Assembly: GCA_017520185.1 (NCBI GenBank)
Contig: JAFXGO010000030.1
Span: forward strand, 62,001 to 126,000
DNA length: 64,000 nt
Direction of reading: 5' to 3'
Origin: Elusimicrobiaceae bacterium
Lineage (GTDB): Bacteria; Elusimicrobiota; Elusimicrobia; Elusimicrobiales; Elusimicrobiaceae
The position numbers and the translations under genes are program-made. The first letter of the stretch is position 1; each line of letters opens with the position of its first letter. The notes under the pieces were generated by a model. It saw only the letters and a program-made list of their open reading frames with translations, searched no databases and was not told the origin of the DNA. Shown in pieces: positions 25,850 to 33,786 of the stretch.

Positions 25850-27288
25850 TAGATTTCCTCTCCATGATTTCTTAAATAACGTTTGATGCGGCTGCGAGCA
25901 TTGGCCGTTTTGGCAAATTCCAACCAATCTCGTTTCGGTTCAGCATTTTTCTTGGTAATGATTTCACAAACATCACCGGTTTTAAATACATAATCCATAC
26001 GCACCATACGGTTGTTGACTTTGGCTCCCATATAGCGGTCTCCAATGTCTGTATGAATAGCATAGGCAAAATCTATGGGGGTGGCCCCGTCCGGCAGTGG
26101 CTTTACGTCTGCTTGCGGTGTGAATACAAATACTTGCTGTAAGTTAATGTCGGTTTGAAACCCTTCCAAAAATTCACGAGGGGCGGTAAGGTCTCTTTGC
26201 CATTCAATCCATTGGCGAATCCAGTTGATTTTTTCGTCAAAGTTTTTGTCTTTTTTACCGCCTAGTTTGTACCTCCAGTGGGCCGCGATACCATATTCAC
26301 AGGTGCGGTGCATTTCTTCTGTGCGAATTTGTATCTCTACAATATCGCCCGTCGGCACCAAGACGGTGGTGTGGATACTTTGGTACATGTTGGCTTTGGG
26401 GGTGGCAATATAGTCGGTAAAAGTGCCTGCTAAGGGTTTGAAATGGGAGTGAACGATTCCTAATGCTTTATAACAGTCTTGTAAATTTTTGGTAATGATA
26501 CGTACACCCAAAGAATCTTGAATTTCGGCAAAAGAGAGGTTTTGCTTTTGCATTTTTCTGTAAATGGAATAATAATTTTTGGCGCGGGAAAGCAAACGAT
26601 AGTCCAAATTTTCTTCCTTCAAGGCGGGCTCTAATAAACGTTTGAACTCACTTAGCGCAAATTCACGGTCTGCGGTACGTTTTTCTACTTGGGCCACCAA
26701 ATCTACAAAATCTTGCGGATGCAAGTATTTAAAAGCCAAATCTTCCAATTCTGTTTTGATGGTAAACATACCCAAACGTTGGGCCAACGGAGCATATAAA
26801 GTAATCGTTTCGTAAGATTTGAATTTTTGTTTTTCCGGTGGCATAACATCCATAGTGCGCATATTATGGGTGCGGTCTGCCAATTTAATCAAAATCACGC
26901 GCACATCTTCCGCTACGGCAATCAGCATCTTGCGCCAGTTTTCCACCGTTTCTTCATCAGTGGAAGAAAATTTTAAATCGCTGATTTTGGTGACCCCTTG
27001 CACCATATGTGCAATATCTTTGTTAAACTCTCTTTTTAAATCTTCCGTCGTGACACCGGTATCTTCCACTGTATCATGCAACAGTCCCGCACACACCGTT
27101 TCTTCGTCCATTTTAAAATCCAATAAAATTTGGGCTACGGCTGCGCAATGGTTGAAGTAGGGTTCTCCGGTTTCTCTTTTTTGCTCTTTATGTGCCTTGT
27201 AGGCAAAAGAGTAGGCCTTCTCTAACAAAGAAGTGTCTGCATTAGGATTATATTCTTTAAATTGGACGATAAGATCTTTTAGTTGCAT
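25849..27288 (-). CDS. RelA/SpoT-family (p)ppGpp synthetase/hydrolase lacking the C-terminal regulatory half
   Basis: Makes and degrades the alarmone (p)ppGpp. Domains in order are an HD hydrolase domain (about residues 28-170) with HCAAVAQILL, GLLHDTVEDTG and LADRTHNMRTM; a synthetase domain (about 215-350) with RAKNYYSIYRKM, DSLGVRIIT, YQSIHTTV and EIQIRT; and a TGS domain (about 380-440) with VFVFTPQADVKPLPDGATPIDFAYAIH. The chain stops at 479 residues, just after the TGS domain, without the helical, zinc-finger and ACT domains of full-length Rel (usually about 730). The conserved GRFKDYI is GTFTDYI here and the G of GYQS is M. The RxK (not ExD) motif fits a bifunctional Rel. It lies 3 nt after lpxB. 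Confidence 0.92.
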   Translation of the reverse strand: MQLKDLIVQFKEYNPNADTSLLEKAYSFAYKAHKEQKRETGEPYFNHCAAVAQILLDFKMDEETVCAGLLHDTVEDTGVTTEDLKREFNKDIAHMVQGVTKISDLKFSSTDEETVENWRKMLIAVAEDVRVILIKLADRTHNMRTMDVMPPEKQKFKSYETITLYAPLAQRLGMFTIKTELEDLAFKYLHPQDFVDLVAQVEKRTADREFALSEFKRLLEPALKEENLDYRLLSRAKNYYSIYRKMQKQNLSFAEIQDSLGVRIITKNLQDCYKALGIVHSHFKPLAGTFTDYIATPKANMYQSIHTTVLVPTGDIVEIQIRTEEMHRTCEYGIAAHWRYKLGGKKDKNFDEKINWIRQWIEWQRDLTAPREFLEGFQTDINLQQVFVFTPQADVKPLPDGATPIDFAYAIHTDIGDRYMGAKVNNRMVRMDYVFKTGDVCEIITKKNAEPKRDWLEFAKTANARSRIKRYLRNHGEEI

Positions 27289-27291
27289 GAG

Positions 27292-28449
27292 TTAGTATTT
27301 TCCTATATCTTCCAAAATCTCTTTGGCCGCACGATGAGCGACCCCTTTTTCTCCCAAGCTGGCCCGTAATTTTAAAAGTTCATCTCTTTGGGCTTGCAGA
27401 TTAGCAGGGTTTTGGAACATAGATATGGTTTCTTGAGCAAGCGCTTCGGGGCTGGCCTTGTCTTGAATGAGTTCTTTGACCACTTCTTTCTGTGCCAAGA
27501 TATTGACCAAAGAAATATGTTTTACTTTAATCACCATTTTGGCAATTTGATAAGTGGGCCAGAACATTTTGTACGCCACGACCATCGGCACACCCAAGAG
27601 GGCATTTTCCAACGTGGCCGTACCGGAACAAGCCAACAAGAAATCCATTCTGCTTCTTAATTCATAATTTTTATCTTTTATGATATGAAAATTGGGGTGG
27701 GGTTCTTCGCCCAATAAGGCTAAAAACTTCTTTTCATCAGCATCGGGCAAAGCAAACAAATAAGCCTGTGTATTGGGAAACTCTTTGAGGATCAATTTAA
27801 ATGCTTGATAGAAAGCCGGCGTAAGGCGCGAAATTTCGCTATTGCGGCTTCCTGGTAAAAGACCTAGTTTCCACTCTTTATGCTTTACATCTTCAGCCGA
27901 ATAGATGTGTTCTGTCGGCTCCGGCATAATGTCTAACAAGGGGTTTCCTCTAAACACAGCATTTCCGCCAAATTTTTTATGAAAGTTCGGCTCAAAGGGA
28001 TAAATGACAAACATTTTTTGGGTAAGGCGTGCTAATTGTTTGGCCCGATACTGCCGGCTGGCCCATACTTGCGGTGCCACATAATAAAAAACGGGGATTT
28101 GCAATTCAGAAGCGATGTTTAACACTTGATGATTAAAGCCGTAAAAATCCACCGCAATCACAGCGCAGGGTTTTTGTTCGGTCATATATTGGCGGATTTG
28201 CTTTAACAAATTTAACCATAACGGCATTTTTTTAAGAGGCTCAACAAAACCGGTTGCTCCTTGTGCTGCTAAGTCAAACAGGAAAGAATCTGCCTCTTGT
28301 TTCATGAGTCTTCCGCCAATAGCAGTGATATTTATTTGAGGGCGTAAAGTTTTTATTTCTCGGATTAAATTGGCAGCGTGCAAATCTCCGGAAACATCTC
28401 CGGCTACAATTAAAATATTTTCTGCCAATGAATGGTTTGTATTTGTCAT
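27292..28449 (-). CDS. lpxB: Lipid-A-disaccharide synthase
   Basis: GT19 glycosyltransferase that joins UDP-2,3-diacylglucosamine and 2,3-diacylglucosamine-1-phosphate to the lipid A disaccharide at the inner membrane. The N-terminus has ILIVAGDVSGDLHAANLIREI (the AGEASGD-type loop), then YYVAPQVWASRQYRAKQL and LLPGSRNSEI, which carry donor-binding residues, and SGTATLENALLGVPMVVAYK. Length 385 is typical. AGAAGGAT precedes the ATG. It is not part of the lpx cluster 3 kb away but is followed directly by rel, an unusual pairing. Confidence 0.95.
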   Translation of the reverse strand: MTNTNHSLAENILIVAGDVSGDLHAANLIREIKTLRPQINITAIGGRLMKQEADSFLFDLAAQGATGFVEPLKKMPLWLNLLKQIRQYMTEQKPCAVIAVDFYGFNHQVLNIASELQIPVFYYVAPQVWASRQYRAKQLARLTQKMFVIYPFEPNFHKKFGGNAVFRGNPLLDIMPEPTEHIYSAEDVKHKEWKLGLLPGSRNSEISRLTPAFYQAFKLILKEFPNTQAYLFALPDADEKKFLALLGEEPHPNFHIIKDKNYELRSRMDFLLACSGTATLENALLGVPMVVAYKMFWPTYQIAKMVIKVKHISLVNILAQKEVVKELIQDKASPEALAQETISMFQNPANLQAQRDELLKLRASLGEKGVAHRAAKEILEDIGKY

Positions 28450-28475
28450 AGAGAAATCCTTCTGTTGTTCATTTT

Positions 28476-28535
28476 ATTATATCATAACTACGCGCGTAAG
28501 GAACGAAGAACTAGTAAAGCTTTTTTAGGTATAAT
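28476..28535. promoter_or_regulatory. Divergent promoter region, lpxB / ndk
   Basis: On the minus strand TATAAT at 28476-28481 lies 27 nt before the lpxB ATG. On the plus strand TATAAT at 28530-28535 lies so close to ndk that the predicted start falls at the ATG at 28542, which suggests a leaderless ndk message. No good -35 box is visible for either. Confidence 0.5.
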
Positions 28536-28988
28536 ATGCTTATGGAACAAACACTTATTTTAATCAAGCCCGATGCCATTGAAAAAAGACTGACGGGCAT
28601 TATTTTAAGCCGCTTTGAAGCGCTGGGGTTAGAGATTGCCGGTGCCAAAGTGGTATGCGCGACCGAAGAACTTTTGCGGGAGCATTATGCTAATTTACAA
28701 GGCAGTCCCTTTTTAGACGGAGTATTGAAGTTTATGATGGGGCAGTATAATAATTTGCCCGATCACCGCATTCATGCTTTTGTCTTGCGCGGAGAAAATG
28801 CGGTAGCACGCGTACGCGCCGCTTTGGGTGCCACTAATCCGGAAAAAGCGGAACCATATACATTGCGTGGTCAGTTCGGTTGCATTAAAAATGGCGTCAT
28901 GCAAAATGCCGTCCATGCTTCCGGCACGCCGGAAGAAGCCCAACGCGAAATTAATTTGTGGTTTAAACCGGAAGAAGTATTGAAATGA
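28536..28988 (+). CDS. ndk: Nucleoside diphosphate kinase
   Basis: Transfers phosphate between nucleoside tri- and diphosphates through a phosphohistidine. The family pattern is clear: TLILIKPDAIEKRLTG at the start, ENAVARVRAALGATNPEKA (nucleotide-binding loop), TLRGQFG, and the active histidine His127 in NAVHASG (usual form NxxHGSD), followed by EAQREINLWF. At 150 residues it is slightly longer than the usual 140-145 because of an insert around MMGQYNNLPDHRIH. Two ATGs are possible, 28536 and 28542; the second matches the family start and coincides with the predicted transcription start. It overlaps the next gene by 4 nt. Confidence 0.93.
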   Translation: MLMEQTLILIKPDAIEKRLTGIILSRFEALGLEIAGAKVVCATEELLREHYANLQGSPFLDGVLKFMMGQYNNLPDHRIHAFVLRGENAVARVRAALGATNPEKAEPYTLRGQFGCIKNGVMQNAVHASGTPEEAQREINLWFKPEEVLK

Positions 28989-29830
28989 AAAAAATAGGCT
29001 TGTGGGTGATGGCTGCTTTGATGGCTATGCCCGTATTTGCTCAAGAAGAAATGAAAGGCCGTCCGGCGGGGTTTCAAACGCAGGACGGTTGGGCTATTTC
29101 TGCTTTGTATCAGCCGGCAGAAGAAAATCAAAAAACGTTGCTTTTGTTGCATGACGTGGGCAAAAGTTATGTGGATTTTGCCACTTTTTCCGCTAAGTTA
29201 ACGGAGAAGGGGTTTGGTTATTTGGCTTTGGATTTGCGCGGTCATGGCAAAAGCATCGGCAAAGGGGTTTACAGTTCGTTTGCCAAAGAAGGTGTAGATA
29301 ATGACTATAATAAAATGACCCGAGATGTGAATGCCGCTATGGATTATTTGAAAGGGAAAGGAGTGCCTGAAGAAGACGTTTTCTTAGTCGGGGCCGGTAT
29401 GGGGGCTAATGTGGCGGCGAAGTCTGCTAGCTTGTGGCCTAATGTGGCCGGTGTGGCTTTGTTAACTCCGGTGACGAATTTTCGCGATGTGCTGCCTATT
29501 TCGGCTTTACGTGTGTATAAAGGCAATGTTTTTATTGCTTCTGCAGCCGATGATAAAAAGAATTTCTTAGAAGCCAGCGTTATGCGCAATGTATCTTTTC
29601 TTTCCAGCGGTGAAGGTAAAGTGACCTTCGCTACCGCCTATCATTTAAAAGGGCATGAAATGCTGGATAAATGGGTGACGGAGGAACTTATACAATGGTT
29701 GCAAACTCCGCAAAAGCCGCAGATCAGACCCGATGTGATAGAAACGTCCGAAGACTCTTATGAGGGAGATTATGAAGATATACCTGCTTCCTCAACGGAA
29801 GAAGCCCTATTTCCTTCTATATTGCAATAA
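28985..29830 (+). CDS. Exported alpha/beta-hydrolase
   Basis: A 281-residue protein with a Sec signal peptide (MKKIGLWVMAALMAMPVFA) and an alpha/beta-hydrolase fold. There is TLLLLHDVGKSYVDF (oxyanion-loop region), LALDLRGHGKS (the family's DxRGHGxS strand), and a nucleophile-elbow position reading VGAGMGANVA, where the expected GxSxG serine appears as GAGMG. The catalytic serine may therefore be lost or the elbow may lie elsewhere. A terminal helix with GHEMLDKWVTEELIQWL contains a His at the usual catalytic His position. The C-terminal 40 residues are acidic and low complexity. Substrate unknown. The overlap with ndk (ATGA) suggests co-translation. Confidence 0.75.
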   Translation: MKKIGLWVMAALMAMPVFAQEEMKGRPAGFQTQDGWAISALYQPAEENQKTLLLLHDVGKSYVDFATFSAKLTEKGFGYLALDLRGHGKSIGKGVYSSFAKEGVDNDYNKMTRDVNAAMDYLKGKGVPEEDVFLVGAGMGANVAAKSASLWPNVAGVALLTPVTNFRDVLPISALRVYKGNVFIASAADDKKNFLEASVMRNVSFLSSGEGKVTFATAYHLKGHEMLDKWVTEELIQWLQTPQKPQIRPDVIETSEDSYEGDYEDIPASSTEEALFPSILQ

Positions 29831-29839
29831 GGAGAATTT

Positions 29840-30790
29840 ATGAAACCCACCCGTATAGTTTTTCCCGGTTTTTGGTTTGGACAAAGTGATATAAACCTTG
29901 CTAAAGAGCAGGCAAAGCGCGGAGTGGGTGGCTTTTGTGTATATGGGGCAACGGCCGCTCAAACGAAAAATTTTATTGATACGGTAAGGGAGGCCTCCCC
30001 CTATGACCACCTTTTAATTTGTGCTGACATAGAGGAAGATTTGTCTGAAGTAGTGACCGATGCCCCCACCCTTCCCAGCAATGCTGAGTTGGGGAAAAAT
30101 GCCGATACGGAGGGCGCCTACCGCAAAGGGCTTATTAGTGCGCGTATGGCTCGTAGTATAGGGATAGATTGGCTTTTAGCTCCGGTTGTGGACGTAGGAT
30201 ATCAAAGCCCCGCTTTTTGTGAAACACCGATGTTGGTGGCTCGTATGTCAGGCGATTATGTGGCCGGCGTATCCAATGGCGGTTTGCTAAATTGTGTGAA
30301 ATACTTTCCGGGTGTTAGCGGATTTTTAAAAACATTGGCCCAAATGGAAGATGCGGAATTTGTGCCGTATAAGCATATGTTTAGGCGTGCAGATGCCGTA
30401 ATGCCCTCTGATATGGTTTTTGCTAATATTGACCCGGCCAATAGAGCCATGATGTCTGAAAACATTATCAAAGATCTTTTGAAAAAACGTTTAAATTACA
30501 AAGGATGTGTAATCGGGGCGCCGTTGTATAAGAGCCGTATTAAAAATGAATCCGCCGCCGCGCTTAAGATGATTAACTGTGGTGTGGAGATGATTATGGC
30601 CCCGCGTGAGGCCAATGCCATATTGGAGATGGTGGAAAGAGAATTTGATAAGGGCACGATTGTTGATGCGGTGATACGTTCTATTTCCAGTTTGGAGATG
30701 TTTACCAGCAAAGTGACCAGTTTTGCCATGACGGCTTTTTCTCAACAAGAAACTTTTGAACAGGCTAAAAACTTTAGAAAACAAAAATAA
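29840..30790 (+). CDS. GH3-fold protein, NagZ-like but degenerate
   Basis: A 316-residue protein whose order of segments matches the N-terminal TIM barrel of glycoside hydrolase family 3 (NagZ-type beta-N-acetylglucosaminidases). These are an N-terminal GVGGFCVYG strand, ICADIEED (the family's 'DxExG' position), ARMARSIGIDWLLAPVVDV, CVKYFPGVSG (family KHFPGHGD), and PSDMVFANIDPANRAMM. The strand that normally holds the nucleophile Asp (usually FSDDLxM) reads CVIGAPLYKS, and the catalytic His of KHFPGHG is also replaced, so it may not be an active hydrolase. No signal peptide is seen, so it is cytoplasmic. It follows the hydrolase gene by 9 nt with AGGAG before the ATG, and a terminator follows. 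Confidence 0.7.
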   Translation: MKPTRIVFPGFWFGQSDINLAKEQAKRGVGGFCVYGATAAQTKNFIDTVREASPYDHLLICADIEEDLSEVVTDAPTLPSNAELGKNADTEGAYRKGLISARMARSIGIDWLLAPVVDVGYQSPAFCETPMLVARMSGDYVAGVSNGGLLNCVKYFPGVSGFLKTLAQMEDAEFVPYKHMFRRADAVMPSDMVFANIDPANRAMMSENIIKDLLKKRLNYKGCVIGAPLYKSRIKNESAAALKMINCGVEMIMAPREANAILEMVEREFDKGTIVDAVIRSISSLEMFTSKVTSFAMTAFSQQETFEQAKNFRKQK

Positions 30791-30800
30791 ATTGAACCTA

Positions 30801-30830
30801 AAAAACGCAAGGCTTTGGCCTTGCGTTTTT
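30801..30830. terminator. Bidirectional terminator between GH3-like gene and lpxI
   Basis: AAAAACGCAAGGC, loop tttg, GCCTTGCGTTTTT: a perfect 13-bp stem with A5/T5 flanks. It can end both the plus-strand ndk group and the minus-strand bamA-lpxI operon. Confidence 0.93.
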
Positions 30831-30849
30831 CATTAGATTCAATTTTAAA

Positions 30850-31686
30850 CTAAATAGCCATTAAACACAGATGATGTTGATTAGCTAACGCGACAACTTC
30901 CTCTAAATCCAAGACCAATGTTTTTTCAGCCTCAAAAGCAAGCACTTTAAAACCTGCCTGTACGACAGATTCTATAGTTCCTTTGCCTACAACGGGTAAA
31001 TCAAAGCGGTTGTCTTGTGCAGAACGTGCCACTTTTACCACCGCTACGCTGGAACTTTTTTCGGCGGAGTTTTTATACAATTCTCCCGCACGACGGATGC
31101 AATTATCCGTCCCTTCCATACCTTCCACGGCAATAACCGCACTCTGACTGACTACACAAGTAAGGCCGATGTCCAAATCGGCGATACCTTTGGCGATCTT
31201 ATAGCCATATTCAACGGTTTGTAGTTCTTCTTGGCTTGGTTTTCGGTGCGAAAGAAGCCCTTTCTTGGGCATATAATGCTGCAAGTATTGGGCAGAATTG
31301 ATAAACTCCAATCCTTCTTTTTTAAACTCATCCATGATTTTGGATAAGAGATAGCTGGTTTGCATAGATTTGAGCGAGGCTAAGAACTTGGCCCCACGCA
31401 AATCAGGCATTAAATTTTTAAAAATAGTGCTATGTTGCACACGTCCTGCCATAATAATTTGGGTCACCTGATTCTCTTGAAAGAACTTAATGGCAGCCCC
31501 CAATTGGCCGATGCGCATTTCTTTGAAAACAGTCGCCGCACCCTGAAAATCTGCTTCTCGGGCGTTTGCTTTAATGGCGAGGACGAAAACTTCTACACCT
31601 TTTTCCGTCGCTTCGCGGGCGATATAAACGGGCATCTTGCCTTCGCCGGCAATGATGCCCAGTTTGTTATTCTTCATCAGAGTCAC
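30850..31686 (-). CDS. lpxI: UDP-2,3-diacylglucosamine pyrophosphatase LpxI
   Basis: Hydrolyses UDP-2,3-diacylglucosamine to lipid X and UMP, the fourth step of lipid A synthesis, replacing the unrelated LpxH of E. coli. It matches the LpxI (DUF1009) family: N-terminal GIIAGEGKMPVYIAREA, RIGQLGAAIKFF, IMAGRVQHSTIF, then the C-terminal domain with CVVSQSAVIAVEGMEGTDNCIRRAG and KVARSAQDNRFDLPVVGKGTIE, including the catalytic Asp region. Length 278 is typical. It overlaps lpxA by up to 20 nt; an alternative ATG at 31677 would shorten this. It is the last gene of the operon, before a strong terminator. Confidence 0.95.
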   Translation of the reverse strand: MTLMKNNKLGIIAGEGKMPVYIAREATEKGVEVFVLAIKANAREADFQGAATVFKEMRIGQLGAAIKFFQENQVTQIIMAGRVQHSTIFKNLMPDLRGAKFLASLKSMQTSYLLSKIMDEFKKEGLEFINSAQYLQHYMPKKGLLSHRKPSQEELQTVEYGYKIAKGIADLDIGLTCVVSQSAVIAVEGMEGTDNCIRRAGELYKNSAEKSSSVAVVKVARSAQDNRFDLPVVGKGTIESVVQAGFKVLAFEAEKTLVLDLEEVVALANQHHLCLMAI

Positions 31687-32476
31687 TATTTTTGCATCTC
31701 ACAGAAGCGATGCCACGCTGGGTGTTTTTGCAGAAATCCAGCATTTCCTGTACAGGAGGAATAGGATTTTCTGCTTCCAATTGGGCAATAGCATCTTTGA
31801 GCAACATTTTAGAGCGGAAAAGCGTCTTAAAGGCGCGTTTAACTGCCATAATTTCATCTCTGCTCATGCCGGCTCTGCGCATGCCGATGACGTTTAAACC
31901 CACCAAACGGGCACGCTCTCCCTGAGCCGTACAATAGGGCGGAATATCAAGTACGGTCATAGAACCGCCGGAAATCATGGATTGTCTGCCGATACGTACA
32001 AATTGGTGCACTCCTACTAAGCCGGAAGCAATGGCTCTATCGGCAATTTGTACGTGACCGGCTACACCGGTACAGTTGCCCAAGATAATATTATTGCCTA
32101 GTTGGCAATCATGCGCCACATGGGAATTGGCCATCAACAGACAATTATTCCCAATGCGGGTAGGTACATCTAATTTGGTAGAGCGGTGAATGGTGACGCA
32201 TTCGCGAATTTTATTGCCATTTCCCATTTCTACCATGCTTTGCATGGAATCGTCGTAGGATAAATCCTGCGGCTTCACGCCGATAGTAGCGTGTCCAATA
32301 AGTTCATTGCCATCGCCCATAACTGTATTTTCAATAATACAGAACGGCCCAATGCGGTTGTCCTTTCCGATAGTGACTCTCGGCCCGATAACAGTATACG
32401 GACCTATCACAGTGGAAGGATCAATCTTAGCGCTAGGGTCAATGATAGCGGTGGGATGAATGAGGTTGTCAGACAT
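31667..32476 (-). CDS. lpxA: UDP-N-acetylglucosamine acyltransferase
   Basis: Catalyses the first step of lipid A synthesis, moving an acyl chain from ACP to the 3-OH of UDP-GlcNAc. It is a left-handed beta-helix of hexapeptide repeats (IHPTAIIDPSAKIDPSTVIG onward) with the catalytic histidine in ANSHVAHDCQLGNN, and RMGISG-like VHQFVRIGRQSMISGGSM. The C-terminal helical domain starts around NVIGMRRAGMSRDEIMAVKRA. Length 269 is normal. It overlaps fabZ by 8 nt and lpxI by 20 nt, so all three are coupled. The C-terminus ends in an acidic SDSDEE tail. Confidence 0.96.
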   Translation of the reverse strand: MSDNLIHPTAIIDPSAKIDPSTVIGPYTVIGPRVTIGKDNRIGPFCIIENTVMGDGNELIGHATIGVKPQDLSYDDSMQSMVEMGNGNKIRECVTIHRSTKLDVPTRIGNNCLLMANSHVAHDCQLGNNIILGNCTGVAGHVQIADRAIASGLVGVHQFVRIGRQSMISGGSMTVLDIPPYCTAQGERARLVGLNVIGMRRAGMSRDEIMAVKRAFKTLFRSKMLLKDAIAQLEAENPIPPVQEMLDFCKNTQRGIASVRCKNSDSDEE

Positions 32477-32963
32477 GTAGGTTTTCTCCTAAGATAAACA
32501 TCAGGTTCGCCTCTACACAGAGCTTTCCGTTGACGTACGCTTGCGCGAAAATACGCGAAAGCTTGCCAAGTCTTAGCACCTGTATGGGCATTTCTAAAGT
32601 GTCACCAGGCACGACCATCCCTCTAAATTTAGCGTTTTCAACGCCTAAAAACAAGGGGATTCCTTTACCTGTTTTGTTGACGTGAGGCATCATGGCTCCG
32701 CCAAAGGCTTGGGATATGCTTTCCAATACCAATACTCCGGGCATAATTGGCTTTTGCGGAAAATGTCCTTTGAAAAAATATTCTTCTCCCGTCACTTTGT
32801 AAATTCCGATACAACTTTTTCCTTCTTCTGATATACGAATTTCATTAACTAAAAGAAAAGGCTCTCTGTGAGGAATATTTTGCTTGATTTCATCAATATC
32901 CATGATTCTTTGCACCGGCATAGATAACAACGGCAACAAAGACTTATCTTCTACTTTGCTCAT
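32469..32963 (-). CDS. fabZ: 3-hydroxyacyl-ACP dehydratase FabZ
   Basis: Dehydrates 3-hydroxyacyl-ACP in fatty-acid synthesis and competes with LpxA for 3-hydroxyacyl-ACP. It is a single hot-dog fold of 164 residues, with IKQNIPHREPFLLVNEI at the start and the catalytic GHFPQKPIMPGVLVLESISQ (His, and Glu on the following helix). The start at 32963 overlaps lpxC by 4 nt (ATGA); about 20 extra residues precede the usual family N-terminus, and an internal ATG at the MDIDEIKQNIPH position is an alternative. lpxC and fabZ are separate genes here, not fused as in some phyla. Confidence 0.94.
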   Translation of the reverse strand: MSKVEDKSLLPLLSMPVQRIMDIDEIKQNIPHREPFLLVNEIRISEEGKSCIGIYKVTGEEYFFKGHFPQKPIMPGVLVLESISQAFGGAMMPHVNKTGKGIPLFLGVENAKFRGMVVPGDTLEMPIQVLRLGKLSRIFAQAYVNGKLCVEANLMFILGENLHV

Positions 32964-33784
32964 TTAGCCTCCGAGTTTGCTACTAACAACCGTCCGAATA
33001 GCACATTATGCTTGTGCCCTCCCATGCGGCACGTAATTTTTAGCGGAGGTAATCGTTTGCCGATTAAACTAAAATCTCCTACTAAATCTAAAATTTTATG
33101 GCGGACCAATTCGTTGGCAAAACGCAATTCGTTTAAATATTTTTCTTTGCCAATCACGATGGCATTCTCCAAATTGCCGCCTTTAGCCAAGCCATGTGCT
33201 TTTAAGAAAGCCAATTCTTCTTCAAACCCAAAGGTGCGCGCAGAAGCGATTTGTTCCATATAATTTTGGGTATTTAACTCTATGGTATATTCTTGGCGGC
33301 CAACCAACGGATGCTTATGTTCATAGACAAACGTGACGGTCAGTTTGTCGGAAGGCTCTGCACTATAGAAAATAGGGCCATAGGAATAGGTGAGAGGTTG
33401 TTTAAGAGTGAATGTAGGCAAATCTCCCGCTAATTCGCGGATACCGGCCTGTTGTAAATGTTGGGCATATACATTGGCAGAGCCGTCCGTAATCGGCGGT
33501 TCGGGGCCGTCCATTTCTACCAGAACATCGGTAATGCCCAATGCACTTAAGGTGGAAAGGACATGCTCCACCGTCCATACTTCTGCGGTGGAGTTTTTTA
33601 AGTTTGTTCCTCGCAGGGTAGATCCTACATGATCTAAATCTGCCTTAATCGGCTCAGAGCCGGCAATATCTATACGGACAAAATGAATGCCGTCTTCAGC
33701 CGGTTTAAAAGTCATGGTAGAGGGCGCACCTGTGTGCAAGCCCACTCCTTTTACACTAACAGTATTTAAAATGGTTTTTCTCAT
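32960..33784 (-). CDS. lpxC: UDP-3-O-acyl-N-acetylglucosamine deacetylase
   Basis: Zinc amidase that commits the pathway to lipid A. Motifs are VKGVGLHTGAPSTM at the N-terminus, zinc ligand His74 in TVEHVLSTLSALGI, DGPEPPITDGSA, ASARTFGFEEELAFL, the second zinc group in RHKILDLVGDFSLIG (His and Asp), and the C-terminal GGHKHNVLFGRLL with the catalytic His. At 274 residues it is slightly shorter than the about 305 of E. coli. It lies between lpxD and fabZ, 2 nt after lpxD. Confidence 0.97.
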   Translation of the reverse strand: MRKTILNTVSVKGVGLHTGAPSTMTFKPAEDGIHFVRIDIAGSEPIKADLDHVGSTLRGTNLKNSTAEVWTVEHVLSTLSALGITDVLVEMDGPEPPITDGSANVYAQHLQQAGIRELAGDLPTFTLKQPLTYSYGPIFYSAEPSDKLTVTFVYEHKHPLVGRQEYTIELNTQNYMEQIASARTFGFEEELAFLKAHGLAKGGNLENAIVIGKEKYLNELRFANELVRHKILDLVGDFSLIGKRLPPLKITCRMGGHKHNVLFGRLLVANSEAK

Positions 33785-33786
33785 AA

